From Microbacteriaceae bacterium (GTDB lineage Bacteria > Actinomycetota > Actinomycetes > Actinomycetales > Microbacteriaceae), in contig JAODME010000013.1 in assembly GCA_025465095.1 (NCBI GenBank), positions 62,001 to 126,000 of the forward strand: a stretch of 64,000 bases of DNA, given 5' to 3'. The notes under the pieces were generated by a model. The model ran no database searches. It had not been told where the DNA came from and worked only from the letters and a program-made list of their open reading frames with translations. The translations under genes and the position numbers were made by a program. Positions 25,660-34,730 of the stretch are shown here, in pieces; position 1 is the first letter of the stretch, and every line of letters starts with the position of its first letter.

Positions 25660-26415
25660 GTGACCTTCACCGTATTCGCCCTCGACGGTATCCCCGAGAT
25701 TGTGGCGGGGAACGATCTCTCGCGAATCATCGGCGACGCGGCGGGCGAGTTGCAGGACGGAGACATCCTCTCGGTCACGAGCAAAATCGTCTCCAAGTCG
25801 GAGGGGCGGATGATCGCCGCCGCAGACCGGGAGGACGCGATCACCGCCGAGACTGTGCGAATCGTCGCGAGCCGCGCGCATCCAGGAGGAGTCACTCGCA
25901 TCGTCGAGAACCACCTCGGACTCGTGCTCGCGGCAGCCGGCGTGGACTCCAGCAACACCCCAGACGGCACGGTACTGCTGCTGCCCGTCGACCCGGATGC
26001 GTCCGCCCGAAAGCTCTGCGAAGCCCTGCGGCAGAGGTTCGGTGTGCGCATCGGCGTGGTCGTCACCGACACGCTCGGCAGGGCGTGGCGGCAGGGGCAG
26101 ACGGATGTCGCAATCGGAGCCGCCGGTATCCGCGTGATCGACGACCTCCGCGGGCAGACAGACGCCGGGGGCCGCCTCCTGCACGTCACCCTGCCGGCGG
26201 TCGCGGATGAGATCGCCGGGGCGACGGACCTCGTGAAGGGCAAGGCCGCCGGACTGCCGGTCGCAGTCGTGCGCGGGCTCGGGCACCTCGTCGCCGACCT
26301 GAGCGCACCGGGCGCCCGCAGTCTCGTCCGGCAGCCGGAGCAGGACATGTTCCGGCTCGGGTCCGATGAGGCGTACGCCGCAGGGTTTGTCGCAGGTCGC
26401 GCCGACCGCGAGTAG
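25660..26415 (+). CDS. cofE: Coenzyme F420-0:L-glutamate ligase
   Basis: Adds L-glutamate residues to F420-0 using GTP, building the gamma-glutamyl tail. The 251 residues cover only the CofE domain: [21 protein letters not shown] at the start, [10 protein letters not shown], the metal/GTP region [17 protein letters not shown] and [12 protein letters not shown]. Mycobacterial FbiB carries an extra C-terminal FMN nitroreductase domain that reduces dehydro-F420-0; it is absent here. The GTG at 25660 is set by the TATGCT box 6 nt upstream; a GTG at 25615 is possible. The MoxR gene follows after about 130 bp. Confidence 0.93.
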   Translation: MTFTVFALDGIPEIVAGNDLSRIIGDAAGELQDGDILSVTSKIVSKSEGRMIAAADREDAITAETVRIVASRAHPGGVTRIVENHLGLVLAAAGVDSSNTPDGTVLLLPVDPDASARKLCEALRQRFGVRIGVVVTDTLGRAWRQGQTDVAIGAAGIRVIDDLRGQTDAGGRLLHVTLPAVADEIAGATDLVKGKAAGLPVAVVRGLGHLVADLSAPGARSLVRQPEQDMFRLGSDEAYAAGFVAGRADRE

Positions 26416-26545
26416 CCGACGCGGCATACTGTGCGCCTTCGCCCGCAGTGTGCCTAGCGTCAGGTGCTGCTCGACTCCCAGTGGCTTTCCGGACGGTATC
26501 TGACAGACTTCGAGGAACACGCACACGGAATTGCGAGGACCCTTG

Positions 26546-27586
26546 GTGAGCGGTATTCCCCGCGAGGTCGACGAAGACCTCGCAGAACCCGAAACGAAGC
26601 GGACGATCATGCTGTCCGCGTTGGAATTCCGGGGTCTGGGCGGGCAGATCATCGACAGCATCGAGCGCGTGATCGACGGCAAGCGCCACGCGGTCGAACT
26701 CGCACTCACGGTGCTCCTCGCGGAGGGGCACCTGCTCATCGAAGACGTGCCAGGCGTCGGAAAGACGATGCTCGCGCGCGCTCTCGCCCGATCCGTCAAC
26801 TGCTCGGTCTCCCGCATTCAGTTCACCCCCGACTTGCTGCCCTCGGACATCACCGGGGTGTCGGTGTACAACCAGGCGGTGCGAGACTTCGAGTTCAAGC
26901 CGGGACCGATCTTCGCGAATCTCGTGATCGGTGACGAGATCAACCGTGCGAGCCCGAAGACCCAGTCGGCGCTGTTGGAGAGCATGGAAGAGGGGCAGGT
27001 GACCGTCGACGGCGTCACCTATCCGCTCGCGGCGCCGTTCGCCGTCATGGCGACCCAGAATCCCGTCGAGATGGAGGGCACCTATCCGCTGCCGGAGGCG
27101 CAACGGGACCGTTTCATGGTCCGCATCTCGATGGGATATCCGGACGCCGCGGCTGAACTCGCGATGCTGCGTCAGAGGGAGAGCAGCAGCCCGCTCGACC
27201 GGCTCCAGCCGGTAGTGACCACCCAGCAACTGTTGGCGATGATCCGCACCGTGCGCGCGGTCTTCGTCTCCCGCTCGGTGGAACGGTACGCGGTGGCGAT
27301 CACCCAGGCGACGAGACATGATCACGATCTCCGCCTCGGCGCGAGCCCGCGAGCGACACTGCAACTCGTCCGCGCGGCCAAGGCGCGGGCGGCGCTCGAC
27401 GGTCGGGAGTTCGTTCTGCCTGACGACATCGATGCCCTCGCAGTCTCGGTGCTCGCCCATCGGCTCATCCCGTCGTCGCGGCTGTCGGGCGGCGCGGATG
27501 GGGTGCACTCCGGCTCGCTTGCCGACGTGGTGCTGAGGATCCTCGCGGCCACGCCGGTGCCGCTCGGCTCCGCGGGCTCCGTCTGA
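26546..27586 (+). CDS. MoxR family AAA+ ATPase
   Basis: 346 residues with Walker A GVPGVGKTML-like sequence (EDVPGVGKTM, about residue 70), Walker B VIGDEINRASPKTQ, sensor ATQNPVEMEGTYPLPEAQRDRF and a C-terminal lid with ASPRATLQL. MoxR ATPases act as chaperones or assembly factors with DUF58 and transglutaminase partners, exactly the two genes that follow. The GTG at 26546 is chosen because GAGGA lies 6 nt upstream. The gene sits between cofE and cofC on the same strand; a link to F420 is positional only. Confidence 0.92.
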   Translation: MSGIPREVDEDLAEPETKRTIMLSALEFRGLGGQIIDSIERVIDGKRHAVELALTVLLAEGHLLIEDVPGVGKTMLARALARSVNCSVSRIQFTPDLLPSDITGVSVYNQAVRDFEFKPGPIFANLVIGDEINRASPKTQSALLESMEEGQVTVDGVTYPLAAPFAVMATQNPVEMEGTYPLPEAQRDRFMVRISMGYPDAAAELAMLRQRESSSPLDRLQPVVTTQQLLAMIRTVRAVFVSRSVERYAVAITQATRHDHDLRLGASPRATLQLVRAAKARAALDGREFVLPDDIDALAVSVLAHRLIPSSRLSGGADGVHSGSLADVVLRILAATPVPLGSAGSV

Positions 27587-27593
27587 GGCGGTC

Positions 27594-28874
27594 ATGGCTC
27601 GCCTCGCTCGTCCCACCCGCGCCGCCCGCCTCACGCGCCGAGGAACGGCACTTGCTGTGGTCGGGAGCGCCAGCATCCTCGGCGCGTACGCGACCAACCG
27701 GCGCGAGCTGCTGTATGTAGGACTCCTCGCGCTTCTGCTACCGCTGATCGCCGTCGCTTTCGCCCGGTTGCGTCGCGTGAGCGTCGGGGTGACGCGCACG
27801 TTCCGGCCGCGCATCGTCGGGGTCGCTCAGCCGGCCGCCGTCGAGCTGACGGTGACGAATCTCGCACCGTTCCCGACGCCGGAGCTGACCTGGCGGGATG
27901 CCCGCCCGTGGACCTTCAGCGGAGACGGCTCTCAGGTGATGCCATCGCTGACCGCCAGGAGGAGCCGCTCGCTGGCAACCGGCAACCAGACTCGACTGCG
28001 GTACGCCCTCACGGCGCCGCGCCGGGGAGAATTCGAGATCGGTCCGCTGAGCGTCATGCTCGCCGACCCGTTCGGGCTCGCGACCGGGGAGGTGGCCATC
28101 GGCGACGTCGACAGGCTCATCGTGACCCCGGCGCTGCGCGACCTGCCTGACACCGGGCTCGCGATCCTGGCGAGCGATGGTGTCTCGAAGCTTGTGCGCC
28201 GCGCAATCGGCGGCGACGACGACCTCTCAACCCGGGAGTACCGCACCGGCGACGCCATGCGCCGGGTGCACTGGCGCGCGACCGCGCGGCACGGCGAACT
28301 CATGGTGCGCCAGGAGGAGCCAGGAAGTCATGCCGAGGCACGCATCATCCTCGACACACGGCGCAGCGGATACTCCGACCGCCGAGTGCTGCGGCATCAC
28401 GACGATGCGGAGAGCGCCGCGTTCGAGTTCGCGCTCTCGCTCGCCGCCTCGATCGCCTTGGATCTCGCCCGCAGCGGATTTGCGGTCGAACTCGTCGAGA
28501 CCGGGCGTCCGCAGCTCGAACCGGTCATGCCGCTCGTGCCGTTCCTCCGAGCGCTCGCCACCATCGAACTGAGCCAGGAGCACGGCGACTACCGACCGGG
28601 AGTAGATGTGCAGGCGTCGAGAAGCCCCGACCGAGCGCACGGCTCGGTGTTCGCGATCGTGTCGGACGTCGACGCGCCGATGATCGAACGCCTCGCCGTT
28701 CAGCGCCCCGGGTTCGACCTCGCCGTCGCCTTCGTCATCGCCTCCCCCGATCCGCGCGCCCGCGAGATGTTGAGCGACACCGGCTGGACCTGTGTCGTGG
28801 TGCGTGCGGAGGACACCGTGGAAGGGGCCTGGCGCAGTCTCGCGCAGGTGCACGGGGCGCGCCATGGCCGTTGA
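27594..28874 (+). CDS. DUF58 domain protein, MoxR partner
   Basis: 426 residues. Two N-terminal hydrophobic segments (about 18-55) anchor it. The DUF58 signature STREYRTGDAMRRVHWRATA, followed by GELMVRQEEPG, lies near the middle, and the C-terminal half folds like a von Willebrand A domain (IILDTRR). Such proteins pair with MoxR ATPases and transglutaminases in membrane or wall-associated complexes of uncertain function. It begins 7 bp after the MoxR stop and overlaps the transglutaminase gene by 11 bp, so the three are one operon. Confidence 0.92.
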   Translation: MARLARPTRAARLTRRGTALAVVGSASILGAYATNRRELLYVGLLALLLPLIAVAFARLRRVSVGVTRTFRPRIVGVAQPAAVELTVTNLAPFPTPELTWRDARPWTFSGDGSQVMPSLTARRSRSLATGNQTRLRYALTAPRRGEFEIGPLSVMLADPFGLATGEVAIGDVDRLIVTPALRDLPDTGLAILASDGVSKLVRRAIGGDDDLSTREYRTGDAMRRVHWRATARHGELMVRQEEPGSHAEARIILDTRRSGYSDRRVLRHHDDAESAAFEFALSLAASIALDLARSGFAVELVETGRPQLEPVMPLVPFLRALATIELSQEHGDYRPGVDVQASRSPDRAHGSVFAIVSDVDAPMIERLAVQRPGFDLAVAFVIASPDPRAREMLSDTGWTCVVVRAEDTVEGAWRSLAQVHGARHGR

Positions 28875-31155
28875 GGCGCCACCGGTGCCGCAGGCGAGCG
28901 CGAGCGTAGCGCCCGATCGGCGACCACATCCCGCTGCGGTCCCGCCGAGGGGTGACTTCGTCGCCTGGAAGGTCAGCATCGCGCTGCTCATCGCGGTAGG
29001 GATCGCGGCGACCGGGCTGCATGTGCTGCTGAGGAACCAGTCCTGGTGGTTCGTGGTCGTCCTCGTCGTCGCGGTGGTGCTCGGCGCCGCCGCGCTGACG
29101 CGGGCGCTCAGCCCCCATCTCCTGCTTCCGCCCGTAGCGGGAGCTTTCGCCCTGCTCGGCGTCGTGACGTTACTGTTCGCGCCCGTTCCGGCGGTGCTCG
29201 GCGTCGTTCCGACCTTCGACACGCTCGATGCCTTCGGCACCCTGTTCCTGGAGGCGAACGACTCCATCCACCGGCAGGCCGTGCCGGCCACGCCCGACCA
29301 GTCGATCGTCTTCGTGCTCTGCATCGGCATCGGCGCGATCGCTCTCCTCTGCGACATCGTCGCCATTGCGCTGCGGCTCCCGGCGCTCGTGGGCGTGCCC
29401 CTCGTCATCATCCTCGCCGTTCCCGCGGTCACCGCGCGGAACATCACCGATCCGTTCGTTTTCGCACTGGCAGCGGCGGCGTACCTGTTCGTGCTGGTCG
29501 CGGGCACGCCGCACCGGCAGCCCGGACTTGCCGTGGGGGTGGCTGCCGCGTCGATCGTGGGCGCACTCGTGTTGCCCCTCGCGCTGCCCGGCATCGACGG
29601 CACCATCCGCAACGCCCAGCCCGGACCGTCAGCCGGGGTGAACCCGGTTCTCAGCCTCGGGGACGACCTTCGGCGATCATCCGAGCGGAACGTGCTCGAG
29701 TACGCGACTGACTCGGGCGAAGCGCACTACCTGCGGTTGGTGACGCTGGAACGTTTCACCGGGAAGGAGTGGGCGCCGACGGAAACGGACCTCGACACCG
29801 ACAACACGGTCGAGGACTTCGGCCCGGTGCCAGGTCTCTCGGCCGACGTGCAGCGCGAGGCGGAGAGCACCGTCGTCGAGGTTGGCAATCTGTCCAGTCG
29901 CTGGCTGCCGGTACCGTACCCACCTCGCGTCATCACCGGGCTCGATCGAACCTGGTACTGGGAGCCGAGAGGGTTGTCGGTCGAAAGCCACGAGTCCACC
30001 GCTCGCGGGCAGAGCTATCAGGTGGAGAGCCTGCTGATCCAGCCCACACCACAACAGCTGCTCGCCGCCGGCACGACCGTCCGCCCCGAGCTCGAGCCCT
30101 ACCTCGACTTGCCAGAGGACCTGCCCGCTGTGATCTCCGACGCGGCACTTGGGGTCGCCGAATCGGCCGGCTCGAACTATGAGAAGGCGCTCGCTCTGCA
30201 GGAGTACTTCCGCTCCGAAACCTTCCGGTATTCAGAAGACGCGCCCGTCGAGGGCGAGTACGACGGAACGGGGATGGATGTTCTCGCCACCTTCCTCGAG
30301 GTGCGCGCCGGCTATTGCATCCACTTCGCCTCCGCTATGGCTGTGATGGCCAGGAGCCTCGACATTCCGGCCAGAGTGGTCGTCGGCTTCCTGCCCGGGA
30401 AGCTGAGCATGCGGGGCGGCGAAACCTCCTTCTCGGTCACGACCCACGACCTGCACTCCTGGCCGGAGCTGTACTTTGAGGGGGTCGGCTGGGTGCAGTT
30501 CGAACCGACCCCCGGACGTGGGGAGCTGGGGGACTATGCAGATGTGAGCGTCGCCGGCGTACCCGAGCCGATACCACCGGATGGCTCGGCACCGGGCGCA
30601 ACGCCGGTCCCGACCCCCGCCTCCTCGCCCGACGGGACGCCAGAGGCCGGAACCGATGACAGCGGCACCGGTGCCCCGGAAGCGAGCAGGCAGGGCACTC
30701 CATGGTTCGGGCTCATCGTGATCGGCACCATCCTGTTGTCTCTCATTCCCGCGCTGGTGCGGGCCGCGCAGCGGTGGCGGCTGAGCGCACGCCTCGCCTC
30801 GGGGGACGCATCCGCCATCGACGCGTGGACCGACACGCTGCGCACCGCCGTCGACCTGCGCCTGCCCGTTGCCAGCACCCAGACGCCGCGGGAGGCGGCC
30901 GGCAGGATGGGCGGCGGTCCCGCGCTCGAGCGACTGCTCCACGCCGTCGAGGCCGAGGGGTATGCGGCGACGACGAACATCGACTCGCGCGAACTCGCAG
31001 GGGACCTCCGCAGCGCGCGGACGACGCTTGCCGCCGCCGCCGAGCCGCTGACGCGCGCGATCGCGACTGTCTACCCCCCGTCGCTGTGGCGGAATATTGC
31101 GCATCCGCTCACCACGGCGCAGTCGGCGCACGACGGCGCCAGCACCCGGAACTGA
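28864..31155 (+). CDS. Transglutaminase-like membrane protein (DUF3488 type)
   Basis: 763 residues. An N-terminal block of six to seven transmembrane helices (about 35-260) is followed by an extracytoplasmic region, the transglutaminase core (about 430-560), a Pro/Thr-rich linker, one more membrane helix (FGLIVIGTILLSLIPALV, about 620) and a cytoplasmic tail. The catalytic C485 lies in RAGYCIHFASAMAVMAR and H531 in HDLHSWPELYFEG. The fold may cross-link or cleave peptides outside the cell; the substrate is unknown. It ends about 45 bp before cofC. Confidence 0.92.
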   Translation: MAVEAPPVPQASASVAPDRRPHPAAVPPRGDFVAWKVSIALLIAVGIAATGLHVLLRNQSWWFVVVLVVAVVLGAAALTRALSPHLLLPPVAGAFALLGVVTLLFAPVPAVLGVVPTFDTLDAFGTLFLEANDSIHRQAVPATPDQSIVFVLCIGIGAIALLCDIVAIALRLPALVGVPLVIILAVPAVTARNITDPFVFALAAAAYLFVLVAGTPHRQPGLAVGVAAASIVGALVLPLALPGIDGTIRNAQPGPSAGVNPVLSLGDDLRRSSERNVLEYATDSGEAHYLRLVTLERFTGKEWAPTETDLDTDNTVEDFGPVPGLSADVQREAESTVVEVGNLSSRWLPVPYPPRVITGLDRTWYWEPRGLSVESHESTARGQSYQVESLLIQPTPQQLLAAGTTVRPELEPYLDLPEDLPAVISDAALGVAESAGSNYEKALALQEYFRSETFRYSEDAPVEGEYDGTGMDVLATFLEVRAGYCIHFASAMAVMARSLDIPARVVVGFLPGKLSMRGGETSFSVTTHDLHSWPELYFEGVGWVQFEPTPGRGELGDYADVSVAGVPEPIPPDGSAPGATPVPTPASSPDGTPEAGTDDSGTGAPEASRQGTPWFGLIVIGTILLSLIPALVRAAQRWRLSARLASGDASAIDAWTDTLRTAVDLRLPVASTQTPREAAGRMGGGPALERLLHAVEAEGYAATTNIDSRELAGDLRSARTTLAAAAEPLTRAIATVYPPSLWRNIAHPLTTAQSAHDGASTRN

Positions 31156-31188
31156 CCCGGCCTGGGCTTGTATCGGCGTGAATGCCGG

Positions 31189-31194
31189 TACGGT
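31189..31194 (+). promoter_or_regulatory. -10 hexamer of cofC
   Basis: TACGGT, 6 nt before the GTG at 31201; cofC can therefore be transcribed separately from the MoxR operon. Confidence 0.4.
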
Positions 31195-31200
31195 CGACAA

Positions 31201-31815
31201 GTGAGTTGGAGCATCATCATCCCGGTCAAGCGGCTCGATGAGGCGAAGTCGCGGCTTCAGCCGGCGTTGACAGACGTCGCGGAGCTCGCGTTCGCGTTCG
31301 CGTTCGACACAGTGAAGGCGGCACTCGGCTGCGGCTTGGTGGGGGACGTTCTCGTGGTGACGTCCGACTCCCGGGTGGCCGACAGTGTCCGCGCCCTCGG
31401 CGCGGTGGTCATCGACGATCCGGGCGGCGGGTTGAATGCCGCCGTCGCCGCGGGCCTCGCCGCGACCACCGGACCCGTCGCGGTCCTGACGGGCGACCTT
31501 CCCGCCGTGCGTGCGAGCGACCTCCACGATGCTCTGCGTCTGGCCGCCGACGTTCCGCTGGCGATGGTCGCCGACCGGAGCGGGAGCGGCACCACCCTGC
31601 TCGCCAGCGCGGCCGGCTCGATGCATCCCCGATTCGGTGTGTCATCGCGGGAGCTCCACGAGCACGCCGGCCACGTGGTGCTCGATGTGCCCGAAACCTC
31701 GCCGCTGCGGCAGGACGTCGACACCACCGAAGACCTCGACGCGGCAATCCTGTTCGGCGTCGGGCGCGCGACCGCCGCCGTGCTGGCGCGCCGATCGCGA
31801 CCCGCGTCCGCCTGA
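31201..31815 (+). CDS. cofC: Phosphoenolpyruvate/2-phospho-L-lactate guanylyltransferase
   Basis: 204 residues of the CofC/FbiD family, a GT-A-like nucleotidyltransferase. It activates phosphoenolpyruvate (actinobacterial FbiD) or 2-phospholactate with GTP for transfer to Fo. Visible motifs are SIIIPVKRLDEAKSRLQPAL at the N-terminus, DDPGGGLNAAV, LTGDLPAV (metal-binding Asp) and a C-terminal DVDTTEDLDAA. Which three-carbon acid is used cannot be read from sequence. The GTG start is supported by TACGGT 6 nt upstream. It converges on cofD across 85 bp. Confidence 0.92.
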   Translation: MSWSIIIPVKRLDEAKSRLQPALTDVAELAFAFAFDTVKAALGCGLVGDVLVVTSDSRVADSVRALGAVVIDDPGGGLNAAVAAGLAATTGPVAVLTGDLPAVRASDLHDALRLAADVPLAMVADRSGSGTTLLASAAGSMHPRFGVSSRELHEHAGHVVLDVPETSPLRQDVDTTEDLDAAILFGVGRATAAVLARRSRPASA

Positions 31816-31900
31816 CAGGCTTTACCGTGTGCCCGGAACCGGTGCGAATCCCCCGTCGCGCTGAACCGCAGCTACGACGCTGGTCGCGAGCCTCGCCGCG

Positions 31901-32875
31901 TCAGCGGAGCCGCTCGGCGAGGGCGACAGCCGCGGCTGCGATCGCCGCCGACGCCTGCACGTCGGTCATCCAGAGGGGAACAGCCTCGGTGCGGATGCCC
32001 GCTTCCTCGAGCTCGGCAACGGAGGCGGCATCCGTCTCATCCACGAGCCATCCGTCAAGCAGTCCGCCCGCCTCCCGCGCCCCGTAGTGCCGCCCGACCG
32101 CGCTCGCCGTGGTGTCGACGCCGATCGCTCGCAGGCACGCGTCGGCCATTCCGCGCACCGCCTGCCCCGCGATGATCGGCGCGATTCCGATCACGGGACC
32201 GCTCGCCGCCCGCACCGCCTCGGTGATACCGGGAATTGCGGTGATCGTGCCGATCGACACTACGGGGTTGGACGGGGCGAACAGCACGATGTCGGCGGTG
32301 CGCAGCGCGTCGAGGGCCTCCTCGGTCGCCGTGGCGGAATCGACGCCGCGGTGGAGAAAACGCCGCGCGGGCACCGAGGCCCGGTGGCGCACCCACCACT
32401 CTTCGAAGTGGATGACGCGCACGGCGCCGGTTTCCGGATCGACGATCTCAACATGCGTCTCGACCTCGTCATCCGTCACCGGTAGCAGCCGCACCCCGAT
32501 ATTCCAGCGGGCGGCGAGGCGAGCGGTCGTCTCGGTGAGCGTGAGCCCGTCGCGGAGCAGCGCTGACCGGGCGATGTGCGTGCCGAGGTCGAGGTCGCCG
32601 AGCGTGAACCACGGCCAGCCGACGCCGTAGGCGGTGAGCTCGGCACTCACCCGCTCCGATTCGCCGACCCGCCCCCAGCCGCGCTGCTCATCGTTCGCCG
32701 CGCCGAGGGTGTACATGATCGAGTCGAGGTCTGGGCACACCCGAAGCCCGGCAAGCCACAGGTCGTCGCCCGTGTTGGCGATCACGCTGATCTCCGCTCC
32801 CGGAAGGTGATGGGCCAGCCCGCGCACAAACCGGGCCCCGCCCACGCCGCCCGCTAACACCGTCACGCGGCTCAT
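31901..32875 (-). CDS. cofD: 2-phospho-L-lactate (or enolpyruvyl) transferase
   Basis: 324 residues. CofD/FbiA transfers the activated three-carbon phosphate onto Fo, giving F420-0 or dehydro-F420-0. The N-terminal VLAGGVGGARFVRGLAHHLP, NTGDDLWLAGLRVCPDLDS and FAPSNPVVSIGTI are hallmark substrate-binding segments. Its ATG overlaps the stop of the upstream ATPase gene (ATGA), so it is translated from the putative F420-0 transporter operon. Cytoplasmic. Confidence 0.94.
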   Translation of the reverse strand: MSRVTVLAGGVGGARFVRGLAHHLPGAEISVIANTGDDLWLAGLRVCPDLDSIMYTLGAANDEQRGWGRVGESERVSAELTAYGVGWPWFTLGDLDLGTHIARSALLRDGLTLTETTARLAARWNIGVRLLPVTDDEVETHVEIVDPETGAVRVIHFEEWWVRHRASVPARRFLHRGVDSATATEEALDALRTADIVLFAPSNPVVSIGTITAIPGITEAVRAASGPVIGIAPIIAGQAVRGMADACLRAIGVDTTASAVGRHYGAREAGGLLDGWLVDETDAASVAELEEAGIRTEAVPLWMTDVQASAAIAAAAVALAERLR

Positions 32876-33666
32876 GTCGCCGGCCCGTCGGGAAGTTCGA
32901 ACACGATCACGGGGGAGCCGGTTCGCGGATGGGCGAGCACGGTCGCCGAGACCCCCCAGACCGATTCGATGAGCTCCGGGGTGAGCACTTCGATGGGGTG
33001 TCCCGCGGCGGCGACCCTGCCCTCGTCGAGCACGACGACCCGGTCGGCGAAGGTGACGGCCAGGTTGAGGTCGTGCAGAGCGGTGACCACCGCGAGGTCG
33101 TTCGCCTGCGCGAGGCGGCGAACGAGAGCGAGGGTGGCCAACTGGGCGCCCACGTCGAGGTGATTGGTCGGCTCGTCGAGGAAGAGCAGGCGCGGTTGCT
33201 GGGCGAGCGCGCGGGCGAGGTGGGCACGCTGGCGCTCCCCGCCGGACAACGTCGAGATCTGCCGGTCGGCGAACGCCGTTATTCCCACGTCGGCGAGTGC
33301 GTCGTCGATGATGGCGGCGTCTTCCGGTGCCGGACCGGCGAACACGGACGCATGCGGGGTGCGCCCGAGCGTCACCGCCATGCGCACGGTGAGCGGGAGT
33401 TCGGCCTGAGCATCCTGCTCCACCAGCGCGGCCTCCCTGGCGCGATCGCGTCGGCTGAGGGCGAACCAGTCCTCGTGCTCCCAGCTGACGCCGCCCGACG
33501 CGGGGCGGTCCACGCCCGCGAGCACCCGGAGGAGGCTCGACTTGCCGGCGCCGTTCGGCCCCAGGATCGCGGTGACGAGGCCCGAGGAGAACTCGGCTCG
33601 AACATCATCGACAACGGTCCTTCCCCCGAGCACCACCGAGATGTTTTGTGCCACCAGGGAGCTCAC
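32872..33666 (-). CDS. Putative F420-0 ABC transporter ATP-binding protein
   Basis: 264 residues with Walker A GPNGAGKSS, signature LSGGERQR, Walker B LLFLDEPTNHLD and an H-loop at TALHDLNLA, close to the FecE/BtuD class that drives uptake of siderophores, haem or B12. Its position directly before cofD, with which it overlaps, and its partner permease and binding protein match a set of families I know as predicted F420-0 transporters (TIGR03868/03869/03873). The substrate is inferred from gene neighbourhood only; a metal chelate is the alternative. GTG start. Confidence 0.88.
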   Translation of the reverse strand: MSSLVAQNISVVLGGRTVVDDVRAEFSSGLVTAILGPNGAGKSSLLRVLAGVDRPASGGVSWEHEDWFALSRRDRAREAALVEQDAQAELPLTVRMAVTLGRTPHASVFAGPAPEDAAIIDDALADVGITAFADRQISTLSGGERQRAHLARALAQQPRLLFLDEPTNHLDVGAQLATLALVRRLAQANDLAVVTALHDLNLAVTFADRVVVLDEGRVAAAGHPIEVLTPELIESVWGVSATVLAHPRTGSPVIVFELPDGPAT

Positions 33667-34730
33667 GAGAACCGCCTCGACCGCATGAGCAGCAGAACGA
33701 ATACCGGGGCGCCGACGATCGCGGTGATGATGCCGACCGGCAGTTCCCGCGGATCGAAGATCGTCCGTGCGGCGGTGTCACACCAGATGAGGAAGATTGC
33801 CCCGGTGAGCGCCGCAAGCGGCAGCAGCGTGCGGTGCCGGGTTCCGACGACCAGCCGCACGGCGTGCGGTAGAACCAGGCCGACGAAGCCGATTGATCCG
33901 CTCACCGCCACCATAGCGCCGGTGAGAAGCGCGGTGCCGATCAGCAGCAGCAGTCGGGTACGCGCCACGTTCACCCCGAGCGCTGCGGCCGAGGTGTCGC
34001 CGAACGCGAAGGCGTCGAGCGCGCGACCGCCGACCATGAGTGGAAGCCCGATCAGCAGCAGGGCACTCCCGGCGATGAACACCGCCGACCAGTCGGCGCC
34101 CGCGAGGGACCCGAGCAGCCACGCGATGATCTCCCGGTAGGAGTCACCCGTCGCAGTCCAGAAGATGACGAAACTCGTGAGGGAGGCGCCGAGGCTCGAC
34201 ACGGCGATGCCAGCGAGAATGGTGCGGCCGGGGGCCAGTGACGAGCCGGCTCCGGCGATCAGCAAGGTCGCGACGAGGGCGACGATCGCGCCGGCGAACG
34301 CGGCCACGGGCAGCAGCACTCCCGCGCCGAGCACGAGCACCGTGACCGCCCCAAGGGAGGCGCCGGAGGAAAGCCCGAGCAGGTACGGGTCGGCGAGGGA
34401 GTTCCGCGTGGTCGCCTGCATCACCGCGCCGGCGATCGCGAGCCCCGCGCCGACCGCGCCGGCGGTCAGCACGCGGGGAAGGCGCAGCTCCCAGACGATG
34501 CCGTCGCGCAGCGCAGAGAGAGGGCTCCCGCCGAGGCCGAGGCGGCTGCCGACGGATGCCCACACTTCGCCGAAACGGATGTCCGCCGGGCCGATCGTGG
34601 TGGCGACCGTGATCGATACCAGAAGCGCGAGGGTGAGCCCGGCCGCAGCGAGCGCAACCCTGGACGGCGCCGGTCTAGTCAAGCTCCAGCGCCGCAAGCT
34701 GGTCGGCGAGATCCGCAGTCGCGGAAACAT
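33663..34730 (-). CDS. Putative F420-0 ABC transporter permease (FecCD type)
   Basis: About 355 residues, eight to ten transmembrane helices, and FecCD/BtuC motifs: LPRVLTAGAVGAGLAIAGAV, RNSLADPYLLGLSSGAS, and GFVGLVLPHAVRLVVGT. The ATG at 34730 has a GGGG stretch 6 nt upstream but overlaps the upstream gene by 56 bp; a TTG at 34682 would shorten it to 339 residues and is the alternative start. It overlaps the ATPase gene by 4 bp. It forms the membrane channel of the predicted F420-0 (or related chelate) importer. Confidence 0.87.
   Translation of the reverse strand: MFPRLRISPTSLRRWSLTRPAPSRVALAAAGLTLALLVSITVATTIGPADIRFGEVWASVGSRLGLGGSPLSALRDGIVWELRLPRVLTAGAVGAGLAIAGAVMQATTRNSLADPYLLGLSSGASLGAVTVLVLGAGVLLPVAAFAGAIVALVATLLIAGAGSSLAPGRTILAGIAVSSLGASLTSFVIFWTATGDSYREIIAWLLGSLAGADWSAVFIAGSALLLIGLPLMVGGRALDAFAFGDTSAAALGVNVARTRLLLLIGTALLTGAMVAVSGSIGFVGLVLPHAVRLVVGTRHRTLLPLAALTGAIFLIWCDTAARTIFDPRELPVGIITAIVGAPVFVLLLMRSRRFS

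Noticed and set aside
26186-27814. 542-codon open frame opposite cofE and the MoxR gene
   Set aside because: Antisense shadow with a charged, repetitive composition.
32929-34140. 403-codon plus-strand frame opposite the F420-0 transporter
   Set aside because: The minus strand encodes intact ATPase and permease motifs; the plus-strand frame has none.
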